Shown piece after piece: positions 18,620 through 28,092 of a DNA stretch of 64,000 nucleotides (the first letter of the stretch is position 1; the number at the start of each line of letters is the position of its first letter). The translations under genes were made by a program, and so were the position numbers. The notes beneath the pieces were generated by a model. That model saw nothing but the letters and a program-made list of their open reading frames with translations, was not told the origin of the DNA and did not search any database. Origin of the DNA: an uncultured Williamsia sp. (lineage in GTDB: Bacteria > Actinomycetota > Actinomycetes > Mycobacteriales > Mycobacteriaceae); NCBI RefSeq assembly GCF_947494875.1, contig NZ_CANLWM010000002.1, positions 577,329-641,328 on the forward strand. The letters are read 5' to 3'.

Positions 18620-19410
18620 CCCGACACCCACGAGGGCTCACGACGCTGGAGGAAGGCCGTCATCCCCTCCCGCGCCTCGTCGGAGGCGAAGAGCGCGGCG
18701 GACTCGTCCCGACGTTGATCGGCAAGCCGCTCGAAGAGTTCTGCGGTGAGGGTGTTGACGACCTTCTTCGACTCCCGCAGACCCTGCGGTGAGGCTTTGG
18801 CGATGTTCGCGGTGAGGCCGTCGACGGTCTGACCGACGGCGTCCGCGTCGTCGACGGCGACGGTGACGAGCCCCATCGCCTGCGCCTCGGCGGGCCCGAA
18901 CTTCTCGCCGGTGAGGAAGTACCGGCTCGCGGCGCGGGAGTCCATCTTCGGCAGGAGCGTCAGCGAGATCATCGACGGCGCCAGCCCGAGACGCGCCTCG
19001 GTGAGCGCGAACGTGGTCGACGGACCCACGACGACGATGTCGCAGGCCCCGACGATCCCGAGCCCACCGGCGCGGACGTGCCCGTCGATCTGTGCGATCA
19101 CCGGTTTCGACGACGTGATGATGGCCCGCAGGATCGCGGTCATCGCCTCCGTCCCCGCCGCCGACGCCTCCTCCGGCGAGAGCCCGGACGCCATCGCGGC
19201 GGACAGATCCGCTCCGGCACAGAAGGTCCCACCGGTGTGGGTGAGCACCACCGACCGCACCGAGGGGTCACCGTCGACCGCCGCGAGGTGGGCTCGCAGC
19301 TGACCGGTCAGCGTCGGCGACAACGCGTTCCGGTTCGACGGCGAGTCCAGGGTGATCGTCGCGACTCCCCCGGAGTCGGAGCGGGTGACGACGGTGTCGG
19401 CGTCGGCCAT
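18616..19410 (-). CDS. Enoyl-CoA hydratase/isomerase (crotonase) family
   Basis: A 264-residue crotonase. CoA and oxyanion-hole segments are TGGTFCAGADLS and GHVRAGGLGIVGACDIV. The second catalytic Glu is kept in ALTEARLGLAP. At the place of the first catalytic Glu of hydratases (GGGCE in rat crotonase) it has Gly (AGGLG), so simple syn-hydration is in doubt. A specialised reaction on a branched substrate, as in AtuE-like enzymes, fits the operon. It lies 5 nt after the acyl-CoA dehydrogenase gene and overlaps the TetR gene by 4 nt. Confidence 0.88.
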   Translation of the reverse strand: MADADTVVTRSDSGGVATITLDSPSNRNALSPTLTGQLRAHLAAVDGDPSVRSVVLTHTGGTFCAGADLSAAMASGLSPEEASAAGTEAMTAILRAIITSSKPVIAQIDGHVRAGGLGIVGACDIVVVGPSTTFALTEARLGLAPSMISLTLLPKMDSRAASRYFLTGEKFGPAEAQAMGLVTVAVDDADAVGQTVDGLTANIAKASPQGLRESKKVVNTLTAELFERLADQRRDESAALFASDEAREGMTAFLQRREPSWVSG

Positions 19411-19415
19411 CGGGC

Positions 19416-20615
19416 TCAGTACGACTTCGGCAGGCCGAGGCTGGTCTGCGCGACGAAGTTGAGCACCATCTCACGGCTCACCGGTGCGACGCGGGCGATG
19501 CGGCACAGGTTGAGCAGCGGCGCGACGCCGTACTCGGTCGACAACCCGTTGCCGCCCATGGACTGCACGGCCTGGTCGACGATCTTCACGCACGCCTCGG
19601 CCGCCGCGTACTTCGCCATGTTGGCGGGCTCGGCGGCGCCCCAGTCGTCGCCGGCGTCGTAGTACGAGGCGGCCTTCTGCATCATCAGCTTGGCCATCTC
19701 GAGCTCGATCTTGCCCTGCGCCAACGGGTGTGCGATCGCCTGGTGAGCACCGATCGGGGTCTTCCACACCGTACGGGTGGTGACGTAGTCGACGGCCTTG
19801 CCGAGCGCGAACCGCGCCATGCCGATCGCCGACGCGGCGGCCATGATCCGCTCCGGGTTCAGTCCCGCGAACAGCTGGCTCAGAGCCGCGTCCTCGGACC
19901 CGACGAGTGCGTCCGACGGCAGGCGGACATCGTCGAGGAACAGCTGGAACTGCTTCTCCGGGTTGATGAGTTCCATCTCGATCTGCCGGTACTCGAAGTT
20001 CGGCGCATCGGTCGGGACGATGAACAGCGCAGGCTTGAGTTTGCCGGTCTTCGCGTCCTCGGTGCGCGCGACGATCAGCACGGCCTCCGCCTGGTCGACG
20101 CCGGAGATCCACACCTTGCGACCGCTGAGCAACCACTCGTCGCCGTCGCGGCGTGCCGTGGTGGTGATCTGGTGCGAGTTGGACCCCGCCTCGGGCTCGG
20201 TGATGCCGAACGCCATGGTGATGGTGCCGTCTGCGAGGCCCGGGAGCCAGCGCTGCCGCTGCTCGTCGGTGCCGAAGCGCGCGATGATGTTGCCGCAGAT
20301 GGCCGGCGACACGACCATCATCAGCAGGCCTGTCCCCGACGCGGCGAGTTCCTCCATGACGATCGAGAGCTCGTACATTCCCGCGCCGCCGCCGCCGTAC
20401 TCCTCGGGCAGGTTGACGCCCAGGAAGCCGAGCTTGCCGGCCTCGGCCCACAGCTCGTCGGTCTTGCGTCCCTCGCGGGCGCACTTCTGGAAGTAGTCGG
20501 GTCCGAACCGCGCGGCCAGTGCGGCCACCGAGGCGCGCAGCGCGGCACGCTCGGGGGTCTCGACGAACGGGTTGACGGGTGCCTCGGTGGTGGGACGCTC
20601 CGATGTCGCGGTCAT
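19416..20615 (-). CDS. Acyl-CoA dehydrogenase
   Basis: A 399-residue FAD-dependent acyl-CoA dehydrogenase that would introduce a 2,3-double bond into an acyl-CoA. It shows the FAD-binding stretch TMAFGITEPEAGSNSHQITT, RKVWISGVDQA, and the C-terminal SMGGNGLSTEYGVAPL. It is one of two dehydrogenases in this operon. The start overlaps the stop of the carboxylase alpha gene as ATGA. The substrate is presumed to be a branched or terpenoid acyl-CoA. Confidence 0.93.
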   Translation of the reverse strand: MTATSERPTTEAPVNPFVETPERAALRASVAALAARFGPDYFQKCAREGRKTDELWAEAGKLGFLGVNLPEEYGGGGAGMYELSIVMEELAASGTGLLMMVVSPAICGNIIARFGTDEQRQRWLPGLADGTITMAFGITEPEAGSNSHQITTTARRDGDEWLLSGRKVWISGVDQAEAVLIVARTEDAKTGKLKPALFIVPTDAPNFEYRQIEMELINPEKQFQLFLDDVRLPSDALVGSEDAALSQLFAGLNPERIMAAASAIGMARFALGKAVDYVTTRTVWKTPIGAHQAIAHPLAQGKIELEMAKLMMQKAASYYDAGDDWGAAEPANMAKYAAAEACVKIVDQAVQSMGGNGLSTEYGVAPLLNLCRIARVAPVSREMVLNFVAQTSLGLPKSY

Positions 20616-22615
20616 GCGGTCACTTCCTCTTCACTGATCACGGCGAGTACATCACCCACCGCCAATTGATGTCCGGCCGACACTGCGAGCTCGGTCACGA
20701 CGCCGTCGGCCGGGGCGTGCACCGTGTGTTCCATCTTCATCGCCTCCAGCCACAGCACTGGCTGTCCCTGCACGACGCGGTCGCCGACGGCGACGGCCAC
20801 GCGGACCACCGCCCCCGGCATCGGGGCGAGCAGCGAACCAGGCGCCCCCACCGCGGTCGGGTCGACGAAACGCGGCGCCTCCGCCAATGCCAGCGAGCCG
20901 GCCGGGGTGTCGACGTGGATCGTCGCCACTCCGTCGGCATCGGGGTAGGCGGCGACGCTGTGCGGGACGGCGACGCCGTCGACCTCGAGGACGACGAGGT
21001 CGGCGGCGCTCGACACCACCGTGATCGCGGGGTCCTCGGGCAGATCGATGCCGGTGCGCGTCGCGCGATAGCGGACGGTCACCTCGTCGCCGTCGGCGTC
21101 GACGAAGGTGCGGGTCTGCGGCGCCGAGGTCAGGTTGCGCCACCCGGCGGGGACGGCCCGCTGCACCGCCGCCGCGGAGCGTTCTCGTGCACAGCACGCG
21201 AGGGCAGCTGCGGCCGCGGCCGTGCGGGCCGTGTCGGAGTCGAGCAGCGGGCGGGCGAGCACGTCGAGGCCGACCTGGTCGAGATAGCCGGTGTCGGTGT
21301 CGCCGCTCGCGAACTGCTCGTCGCGCAGGATGCGCACCAGCAGATCGCGATTGGTCGCGGGACCGTGCAGCCGCGACCGCACGAGGGCGTTCGCGAGCAT
21401 CGTCGCGGCGCGGCGACGGGTCGGTGCCCAGGTGATGACCTTGGCGAGCATCGGGTCGTAGAAGACGGAGATCTCGCTGCCGTCGGCGATGCCGGAGTCG
21501 ACGCGGACCCCCGGCCGATCGAGTCCGGCGAACCGCACGTCGGCCGGGATGTCGACGTGGTGGACGGTGCCGGACTGCGGGGCCCAGTCGTTCGCGGGAT
21601 CCTCCGCGTACAGGCGGACCTCGATCGCATGCCCGCGCGTCGCGGGCGGTGCGGTGTCGAGCGCTTCGCCGTCGGCGATGCGCAGCTGCCACTCCACGAG
21701 GTCCAGACCGGTGGTGGCCTCGGTGACCGGGTGTTCCACCTGCAGGCGGGTGTTCATCTCGAGGAAGTAGAACCGGCCGGCACCGTCGGCGAGGAACTCG
21801 ACGGTTCCCGCCCCGACGTAGTCGATGGCCGATGCCGCCGACCGCGCTGCGGCGTAGAGCCGATCGCGCAGGTCGCCGCCGATCCTCTCGACGAGTGGCG
21901 CGGGCGCCTCCTCGACGATCTTCTGGTGCCGACGCTGGATGGAACACTCCCGCTCGCCCACGGCCCACACCGTGCCGTGGGTGTCGGCGAGGACCTGCAC
22001 CTCGATGTGATGGCCCCGCTCGACGTAAGGCTCACAGAAGACGGTCGGGTCACCGAAGGCCGACGCCGCCTCGCGGGCGGCGCCCTCGACCTCCTCGGTG
22101 AGACGGTCGATGTCACGGACGACGCGCATGCCACGCCCGCCACCACCGGCCGAGGCCTTCACCAGCACAGGGAGGTCCGAGGCGTCGATCGATGCGGGGT
22201 CGAGGTCGCCGAGGATCGGTACGTCGGAGTCGGCCATGAGCGCCTTGGCGTTCACCTTCGAGCCCATCGCCGTGATCGCGGCGGCCGGGGGTCCGATCCA
22301 GGTGAGGCCCGCGTCGACGACGGCCTGCGCGAACGCGGCGTTCTCCGAGAGGAATCCGTACCCGGGGTGGATCGCGTCCGCACCCGAGGCGCGGGCGGCG
22401 GCGATGATCGCGTCGATGTCGAGATACGTCTCCGCCGACGTCTTCCCGGGCAGTCGTACCGCCCGGTCGGCCTCGGTGACGTGGGGCGCACCGGCGTCCG
22501 GATCGGAGAACACGGCGACGGTGCCGATGCCCAGCCGGGCGCAGGTCGCGAAGACGCGACGGGCGATCTCACCCCGGTTGGCGACGAGCACGGTGGTGAT
22601 CACAGGCGTCCTCAC
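20612..22615 (-). CDS. Acyl-CoA carboxylase alpha subunit (biotin carboxylase plus BCCP)
   Basis: A 667-residue protein that carboxylates its own biotin using ATP and bicarbonate. The biotin carboxylase domain (residues 1-450) opens TTVLVANRGEIARRV, with the ATP-grasp glycine loop KASAGGGGRGMRVV and the MNTRLQVEHPVTE signature. The C-terminal BCCP domain has the biotin site LEAMKMEHT near residue 630. The GTG start at 22615 overlaps the beta-subunit stop (GTGA). With the beta subunit it should act on methylcrotonyl-, geranyl- or similar 3-methyl-enoyl-CoA; the exact substrate is unproven. Confidence 0.93.
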   Translation of the reverse strand: MRTPVITTVLVANRGEIARRVFATCARLGIGTVAVFSDPDAGAPHVTEADRAVRLPGKTSAETYLDIDAIIAAARASGADAIHPGYGFLSENAAFAQAVVDAGLTWIGPPAAAITAMGSKVNAKALMADSDVPILGDLDPASIDASDLPVLVKASAGGGGRGMRVVRDIDRLTEEVEGAAREAASAFGDPTVFCEPYVERGHHIEVQVLADTHGTVWAVGERECSIQRRHQKIVEEAPAPLVERIGGDLRDRLYAAARSAASAIDYVGAGTVEFLADGAGRFYFLEMNTRLQVEHPVTEATTGLDLVEWQLRIADGEALDTAPPATRGHAIEVRLYAEDPANDWAPQSGTVHHVDIPADVRFAGLDRPGVRVDSGIADGSEISVFYDPMLAKVITWAPTRRRAATMLANALVRSRLHGPATNRDLLVRILRDEQFASGDTDTGYLDQVGLDVLARPLLDSDTARTAAAAAALACCARERSAAAVQRAVPAGWRNLTSAPQTRTFVDADGDEVTVRYRATRTGIDLPEDPAITVVSSAADLVVLEVDGVAVPHSVAAYPDADGVATIHVDTPAGSLALAEAPRFVDPTAVGAPGSLLAPMPGAVVRVAVAVGDRVVQGQPVLWLEAMKMEHTVHAPADGVVTELAVSAGHQLAVGDVLAVISEEEVTA

Positions 22616-24210
22616 ATCCGGAAGACGCCGAAGTTCGACGTCCCCTCGACCGGCGCGGAATCGATGGCCGACAACGCGATCCCCAGGATGGTGCGGGTGT
22701 CACGAGGATCGATGACCCCGTCGTCGTAGAGCATGCCCGACAGGAACGCCGGGAGCGACTGCTCCTCGATCTGGGCCTCGATCATCGCGCGCATCCCCGC
22801 CTCCGCCTCGGCGTCGACGGTGCCACCGCGCGCTTCGGTCGCCGTCCGCGACACCATCGCGATGACACCGGACAGCTGCTGGGCTCCCATGACGGCGGAT
22901 TTCGCACTGGGCCAGGCGAACAGGAACCGCGGGTCGAACGCACGTCCGCACATGCCGTAGTGACCGGCGCCGTAGCTCGCCCCGACGAGGACCGAGATGT
23001 GCGGGACCGTCGAGTTCGACACCGCGTTGATCATCATCGAGCCGTGCTTGACGATGCCTCCCTGCTCGTACTCCTTGCCCACCATGTACCCGGTGGTGTT
23101 GTGCAGGAAAAGCAGTGGGGTGTTCGAGCGGTTCGCCAGCTGGATGAACTGGGTGGCCTTCTGCGACTCGGCGCTGAACAGCACGCCCTGCGCGTTGGCG
23201 AGGACACCGACGGGATAGCCGTGGATCCGTGCCCAGCCGGTGCACAGCGAGGAGCCGTACTCGGCTTTGAACTCGTCGAAGTCGCTGTCGTCGACGACGC
23301 GGGCGATGACGTCGCGTGGGTCGAACGGGATCTTCAGGTCGCCGGGCACGATGCCCAGCAGTTCCTCGGTGTCGTAGCGCGGTTCGACGACCGGGGCGAC
23401 CGGGCCCGGACCCTTCTTGCGCCAGTTCAGGCGGGCGACGATGCGCCGACCGATGCGGATGGCGTCCTGCTCGTCGCGGGCGAAGTAGTCGGCCAGACCG
23501 CTCCGCCGGGCGTGCATGGCCGCACCACCGAGGGATTCGTCGTCGCTGTCCTCCCCGGTGGCCATCTTCACGAGAGGCGGTCCGCCGAGGAACACCTTCG
23601 ACTGGTTCTCGATCATCACGGTGTGGTCGCTCATGCCGGGCACGTAGGCGCCGCCCGCGGTGGAGTTGCCGAAGACCAGCGCGATCGTCGGGATCCCGGC
23701 CGCAGACAGCTGCGTGATGTCGCGGAACATGCGCCCACCGGGGATGAAGACGTCCTTCTGCGTGGGCAGGTCGGCGCCGCCGGACTCCACCAGCGAGATG
23801 CACGGCAGGCGGTTGGCCATCGCGATCTCGTTGGCGCGGAACCCCTTGCGCAGAGTCCACGGGTTCGACGTGCCGCCGCGGACGGTGGGGTCGTTGGCGA
23901 CGATCATGCACTCGACGCCGGACACCACCCCGATGCCGACGACCATCGACGCGCCGACGGCGAAGTCGGAGCCGTAGGCGGCCAGCGGGCACAACTCGAG
24001 GAATGCGGTGTCGCGGTCGACGAGGAGCTCGATGCGTTCGCGGGCCAGGAGCTTGCCCCGCTTGTGGTGGCGCTCGACGTACTTCTCACCGCCGCCGGCC
24101 AGCGCCTTCGCGAACTCGGCCTCGAGTCCGGCGAGCTTCTCGGTCATCGTCGACGCGTTGTCGGTGAACGCCGGGTCGGTCGCGTCGACCGTGGACCGCA
24201 GAGCCGTCAT
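22612..24210 (-). CDS. Acyl-CoA carboxylase beta subunit (carboxyltransferase)
   Basis: A 532-residue carboxyltransferase that moves CO2 from biotin to an acyl-CoA. It shows KLLARERIELLVDRDTAF, the CoA site VESGGADLPTQKDVF and the GNSTAGGAYVPGMSD loop of methylcrotonyl/geranyl-CoA carboxylase beta subunits. The second half has LFLHNTTGYMVGKEYE and SYGAGHYGMCGRAF. ATG 24210 overlaps the upstream dehydrogenase stop by 4 nt. The pattern fits the MCC/GCC subfamily rather than propionyl-CoA carboxylase. Confidence 0.93.
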   Translation of the reverse strand: MTALRSTVDATDPAFTDNASTMTEKLAGLEAEFAKALAGGGEKYVERHHKRGKLLARERIELLVDRDTAFLELCPLAAYGSDFAVGASMVVGIGVVSGVECMIVANDPTVRGGTSNPWTLRKGFRANEIAMANRLPCISLVESGGADLPTQKDVFIPGGRMFRDITQLSAAGIPTIALVFGNSTAGGAYVPGMSDHTVMIENQSKVFLGGPPLVKMATGEDSDDESLGGAAMHARRSGLADYFARDEQDAIRIGRRIVARLNWRKKGPGPVAPVVEPRYDTEELLGIVPGDLKIPFDPRDVIARVVDDSDFDEFKAEYGSSLCTGWARIHGYPVGVLANAQGVLFSAESQKATQFIQLANRSNTPLLFLHNTTGYMVGKEYEQGGIVKHGSMMINAVSNSTVPHISVLVGASYGAGHYGMCGRAFDPRFLFAWPSAKSAVMGAQQLSGVIAMVSRTATEARGGTVDAEAEAGMRAMIEAQIEEQSLPAFLSGMLYDDGVIDPRDTRTILGIALSAIDSAPVEGTSNFGVFRM

Positions 24211-25367
24211 GCCTGGAACCCGAGCCGCTTCGCGGCGAGACCGGTGAGGATCTCCGTGGTGCCGCCGCCGATGCCGAGGATCCGCATGTCCCGATACTGC
24301 CGCTCGACCTCGGTGCCCGTCATGTACCCGAGACCACCGAACAGCTGCACCGCGGCGTTGGCGACCCACTCCCCTGCCTCGACGGCCGTGTTCTTGGCGA
24401 AACAGACCTCCGCGATGAGGTCGTCGCCGGTGCGGACGCGCCGCTCGACGACGGCGCGGGTGTAGGTGCGCGCGACGTCGACCTTGCGGGCCATCTCGGT
24501 CACCGTGTCCTGCACGGACTGTCGGGCGATGAGCGGCTTGCCGAATGTCTCCCGCTCCCGCACCCACGTCAGCGTGAGGTCGAGGCAGCGCTGCGCACTC
24601 GCGTACGCCTGGGTGGCCAACCCCGCACGCTCGGTGACGAACCCGAGAGCGATCTGCACGAACCCGCTGTTCTCGGCGCCGACGAGGTTCTCGACGGGCA
24701 CACGCACGTCGGTGAAGCCGAGCTCGGCGGTGTCCGAGCAACGCCAACCCATCTTGTCGAGTTTGCGGGTGACGGTGAACCCCGGTGTGTCGGTCGGGAT
24801 CACCAGCAGCGAGACGCCGGACGCACCGGGTCCACCGGTACGGACCGCGGCGACGACGAAGTCGGCACGCACCGCGGAGGTGATGTAGGTCTTGGACCCG
24901 TTGACGACGTAGTGGTCACCGTCGCGGACCGCGGTGGTGCGCAGGTGGCCGACGTCGCTGCCGCCGCCGGGCTCGGTGATGGCCAGGCTGCCGATCATCT
25001 CCCCGGCCAGGGTCGGACGGACCCACCGCTCGATCTGGTCGGGATTCGCGGCCGCTGCCAGGTGCGGCAGCGCGATGCCGTGGGTGAACACCGATGCGTA
25101 GACGCCCCCGGCGGCACCGGCCTCGTGCAGCGCCTCGCCGACGATGGTGGCGTCGACCAGATCACCGCCGCTCCCCCCGACCGCCTCGTCGAACCCGATG
25201 CCCAACAACCCGAGCGCGGCGGCCTCCTTGTGCACCTCGCGCGGGATCAGACCGTCGGCCTCCCAGGAGTCCTGGAAGGGCAGGATGTGGCGTTCGACGA
25301 AAGCGGCGACCGTGGACCGCAGTTCGCGTCGTTCGTCGGTCTCCCAGGTGGCGGTGGCCAGGGTCAT
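24207..25367 (-). CDS. Acyl-CoA dehydrogenase
   Basis: A 386-residue acyl-CoA dehydrogenase. It has IGSLAITEPGGGSDVGHLRT for FAD and acyl binding, NGSKTYITS, WVRERETFGKPL, and the C-terminal LFGGLGYMTGTEVERQYRD followed by GGGTTEILTGLAAK. The last block is like citronellyl- or isovaleryl-type dehydrogenases. ATG 25367 overlaps the AtuA stop (ATGA). Two different dehydrogenases in one operon suggest two oxidation steps or two chain lengths. Confidence 0.92.
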   Translation of the reverse strand: MTLATATWETDERRELRSTVAAFVERHILPFQDSWEADGLIPREVHKEAAALGLLGIGFDEAVGGSGGDLVDATIVGEALHEAGAAGGVYASVFTHGIALPHLAAAANPDQIERWVRPTLAGEMIGSLAITEPGGGSDVGHLRTTAVRDGDHYVVNGSKTYITSAVRADFVVAAVRTGGPGASGVSLLVIPTDTPGFTVTRKLDKMGWRCSDTAELGFTDVRVPVENLVGAENSGFVQIALGFVTERAGLATQAYASAQRCLDLTLTWVRERETFGKPLIARQSVQDTVTEMARKVDVARTYTRAVVERRVRTGDDLIAEVCFAKNTAVEAGEWVANAAVQLFGGLGYMTGTEVERQYRDMRILGIGGGTTEILTGLAAKRLGFQA

Positions 25368-27094
25368 ACGGTGTCCTCGGTTCCTGTGTGGGCCCCGAAC
25401 GCGACGGGGATGTCGACGACCCGGGAGCGCAGCCACTCTCCGAGCCCTTTGGCCTGGGGGTCGAATCGGACGTTGTCGGCGACGCCGCGTCCGAGGATTC
25501 CCTCGATGACGAAGTTGACCGCGAGCAGGTTGGGCAGGCGGTGCCGGGTGACGGTCAGGTCCGAGGTCTCCGGGAGGAGTTCGCGCAGCGCGTCGACGGT
25601 GAGCGTCGCGTCGAGCCAGTCGAACTGCTCCTCGTCGCGGACCCAGACGCCGATGTTGGCACTGCCGCCCTTGTCACCGCTGCGGGCACCGGCGACGTGT
25701 CCCAGGGGGGCGCGGACCGTCGGACCCCAGTCGCGCCCACCCGGGGCGGGATCGGGGTCGAGTGCCGGCAGGTCGCCGCGGACGGGGCTCGGCGGGACGG
25801 TCACGACAGTGCCGTCCGGCTGGGTCACACGGTGGTGGACGAGGTCGGCGTCGACGTGTCCTGGCTCGAACACACCGAACGGTGTCCCCGCGGCCGGCGG
25901 AGCCGTCAGGCTGAATCCGGGGTAGCTCGCCAGCGCGAGTTCGACTGCTGCCGCGGAGAAGCCGCGGCCGACGGGCTCCGGCTCGCGGCTGCGTCCGACG
26001 ACGCGCAGCAGCGCACTCGCCTGCGCCTCGGTGGGGGCGTCGGGGCGATCGAGCCGGCTGAGCTCCCACGTGATCGAGTCCGGCTTCGTCGGCAGCGACG
26101 ACTCGAACTGCTCGCGGGCCAGTGCCGCCTTGTCGTCGATGTCGAGGCCGGTGAGGATCATCGTGACCTCGTTGCGGAACCCGGCCAGGAAGTTCAGCGA
26201 CACCTTCGTGGTCGTCGGCGGCGCCTCGCCGCGGACGCCGCTGATCGCGACGCGGTCGGCTCCGACCTGCTGGAGGCGGACCGAGTCCATCCGGGTGGTG
26301 ACGTCCGGTCCGAGGTAGCGGGGCCCGCCGATCTCGTACAGCAGCTGCGCCGTCACGGTCCCGACGGTCACCGCACCGCCGGTGCCCGCGTGTTTGGTGA
26401 TCACCGACGAGCCGTCGGCTGCGACCTCCGCGAGCGGGAACCCGGGGTGGGTGAGATCGGCGATCTCGCCGAAGAACGCGTAGTTGCCCCCGGTCGCCTG
26501 GGTGCCGCACTCGATGACGTGACCCGCGACCACCGCACCGGCGAGCGGGTCGAGATCGGTGGGGGCCCAGCCGAAGTGATGGACGGCGGGTCCGACGACC
26601 AGCGATGCGTCGGTGACGCGACCGGTGACGACGACATCGGCGCCGGCGTCGAGCGCAGCGGCGATCCCGAATCCACCGAGGTAGGCGTTGGCGGTCAGCG
26701 GCGTGCCGAGACCGAGGTCGCCGGCCCGGTCGACGAGGTCGTCGCCGTCGACGTGGGCGACGCGCACGTCGATCCCGAGTTCGTCGGCGAGAGAACGGAT
26801 CTGCTCGGCGAGCCCGGCCGGGTTCAGTCCGCCGGCGTTGGTGACGATGCGCACCCCGCGCTCGTGGGCGACCGCCAGGTTCTCCCGCATCTGGCGCAGG
26901 AAGGTCGACGCGTAACCGCGGTCGGGGTGCTTCATCTTGTCTCGACCGAGGATGAGCATGGTCAGCTCGGCGAGGTAGTCGCCGGTGAGGTAGTCGAGTT
27001 CGCCGCCCTCGAGCATCTCGCGGACCGCGGCGAACCGGTCGCCGTAGAACCCGGACGCGTTGCCGATGCGGACCGGCGACGTCGGCGCGGTCAT
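25364..27094 (-). CDS. Acyclic terpene utilisation AtuA family protein (DUF1446)
   Basis: A 576-residue protein of the AtuA/DUF1446 family, needed for growth on citronellol or geraniol in Pseudomonas but of unclear biochemistry. The main domain (about 1-360) opens [13 protein letters not shown], with [14 protein letters not shown] and [18 protein letters not shown] small C-terminal domain (about 470-570) has [15 protein letters not shown]. It adjoins a GCC/MCC-type carboxylase, as in atu clusters, the best hint that the operon handles methyl-branched or terpenoid acyl-CoAs. Start and stop both overlap neighbours by 4 nt. Confidence 0.92.
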   Translation of the reverse strand: MTAPTSPVRIGNASGFYGDRFAAVREMLEGGELDYLTGDYLAELTMLILGRDKMKHPDRGYASTFLRQMRENLAVAHERGVRIVTNAGGLNPAGLAEQIRSLADELGIDVRVAHVDGDDLVDRAGDLGLGTPLTANAYLGGFGIAAALDAGADVVVTGRVTDASLVVGPAVHHFGWAPTDLDPLAGAVVAGHVIECGTQATGGNYAFFGEIADLTHPGFPLAEVAADGSSVITKHAGTGGAVTVGTVTAQLLYEIGGPRYLGPDVTTRMDSVRLQQVGADRVAISGVRGEAPPTTTKVSLNFLAGFRNEVTMILTGLDIDDKAALAREQFESSLPTKPDSITWELSRLDRPDAPTEAQASALLRVVGRSREPEPVGRGFSAAAVELALASYPGFSLTAPPAAGTPFGVFEPGHVDADLVHHRVTQPDGTVVTVPPSPVRGDLPALDPDPAPGGRDWGPTVRAPLGHVAGARSGDKGGSANIGVWVRDEEQFDWLDATLTVDALRELLPETSDLTVTRHRLPNLLAVNFVIEGILGRGVADNVRFDPQAKGLGEWLRSRVVDIPVAFGAHTGTEDTV

Positions 27095-27897
27095 CGGGCC
27101 GTCGCCGCGGAGTCGACAGCTGAGCGCGGGGCGCGACCCGGTCCTGGTGCGCCGGCGAAACACTGGGCGATGTCGACCCACTCGGCGGCGTCGTCACCGA
27201 CGACGGTGAGGCCGAGGTCCTGCGGCGCCCGACGTTGGGTGACGAGCAGGCAGAAGTCCAGCGCACTCCCGGAGATGCGGTCTGTCGCGTCCTCGAGCCC
27301 CCAGACCCATTCGTCACCGGACGGGGCGACGAGTTCGATGCGGAACGGGGCGACGGGCGGTGTCTTCCCACGCAGGACGTAGGCGAAGTCGCGGGTGCGG
27401 ACCCCGATGTGCGCCACCGCCTTCAACCGGTCGGTCGGCGTCACCGCAACGCCGAGGGCGTCGGCGACGTCCTGCCCGTGCGCCCAGGTCTCCATGATCC
27501 GGGCGGTCGCCATGGACGCCGCGGACATCGGCGGCCCGAACCAGGCGAGCTTCGTGCCGTCGGGCACCGCGAGCAACGACTGCGCGAGGCGCGCAGTGGT
27601 GCGGCGCCAGTACTCGAGGAGGTCGGGGCGTCCCGCGACCTCCCGCGCGGCGTCGTCGATGAAGGTGCTGGGATCGGCGGCGCCCTCGGCGAGGACCACC
27701 GCGAACCGGTCGGGATCGGTCGCGGAGACCGTCGCGACGTGATCGGTCCAGGCGAGGTGGCCGATCTGGTCGGCGATCGTCCACCCCTCCGCCGGGGTGG
27801 GTGTGCGCCACTGATCGTCATCGAGTCCGGACACCAGCTCGTCGAGCGCGCCCGCCTCGGCGGTCATGTCCTCGACGAGGTCACGGAGAACCGTCAT
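27091..27897 (-). CDS. TIGR03084/DinB-like maleylpyruvate-isomerase-type protein
   Basis: A 268-residue protein with the N-terminal DinB-like four-helix domain of mycothiol-dependent enzymes. The metal-binding pattern is visible as IGHLAWTDH (near residue 48) and [11 protein letters not shown] (near 145). The C-terminal part ([15 protein letters not shown]) matches the TIGR03084 family found beside AtuA in actinobacteria. It may use mycothiol or modify an acyl-CoA; the reaction is unknown. It is the first gene of the operon. ATG 27897 has no clear Shine-Dalgarno, so a leaderless mRNA is possible. Confidence 0.88.
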   Translation of the reverse strand: MTVLRDLVEDMTAEAGALDELVSGLDDDQWRTPTPAEGWTIADQIGHLAWTDHVATVSATDPDRFAVVLAEGAADPSTFIDDAAREVAGRPDLLEYWRRTTARLAQSLLAVPDGTKLAWFGPPMSAASMATARIMETWAHGQDVADALGVAVTPTDRLKAVAHIGVRTRDFAYVLRGKTPPVAPFRIELVAPSGDEWVWGLEDATDRISGSALDFCLLVTQRRAPQDLGLTVVGDDAAEWVDIAQCFAGAPGPGRAPRSAVDSAATAR

Positions 27898-27926
27898 GAG
27901 TCGACCACACCATCGCGAAGTCAAAA

Positions 27927-27944
27927 AAGCAAGCACGCTTGCTT
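27927..27944. promoter_or_regulatory. Perfect palindrome, probable operator of the atu/liu-like operon
   Basis: AAGCAAGC-AC-GCTTGCTT has perfect 8-bp arms and 2 bp between, in an A/T-rich patch 30 bp upstream of the first gene. It resembles operators of TetR-type fatty-acid and sterol regulators such as KstR2 (from memory). The likely binder is the TetR at the end of the operon. Confidence 0.7.
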
Positions 27945-27973
27945 GTTTTATTCCCAGGCCTCGCCCCACCACC

Positions 27974-28086
27974 CGTCGAGTGGGCGGCAGGAGGCGTCGA
28001 ATGGGCGGTAGGCACGTGACCGCCCCCGAGCCGCCCACTCGATCGCTCCGAACGCCCACTCGACGCGTCCGAGCGCCCAGTCGACG
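27974..28086. repeat. Inverted 21-bp-period repeat array (array 2)
   Basis: Two units of CGTCGARTGGGCGG start at 27974 and 27995. After a gap of about 24 bp, three reverse-complement units with core CGCCCASTCGA start at 28032, 28053 and 28074. All spacings are 21 bp. Unit 27974-27986 pairs perfectly over 13 bp with 28053-28065. The array lies just past the thioesterase stop and upstream of the atu-like operon. Its geometry matches array 1 but the word is different. Confidence 0.88.
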
Positions 28087-28092
28087 CCTGGG

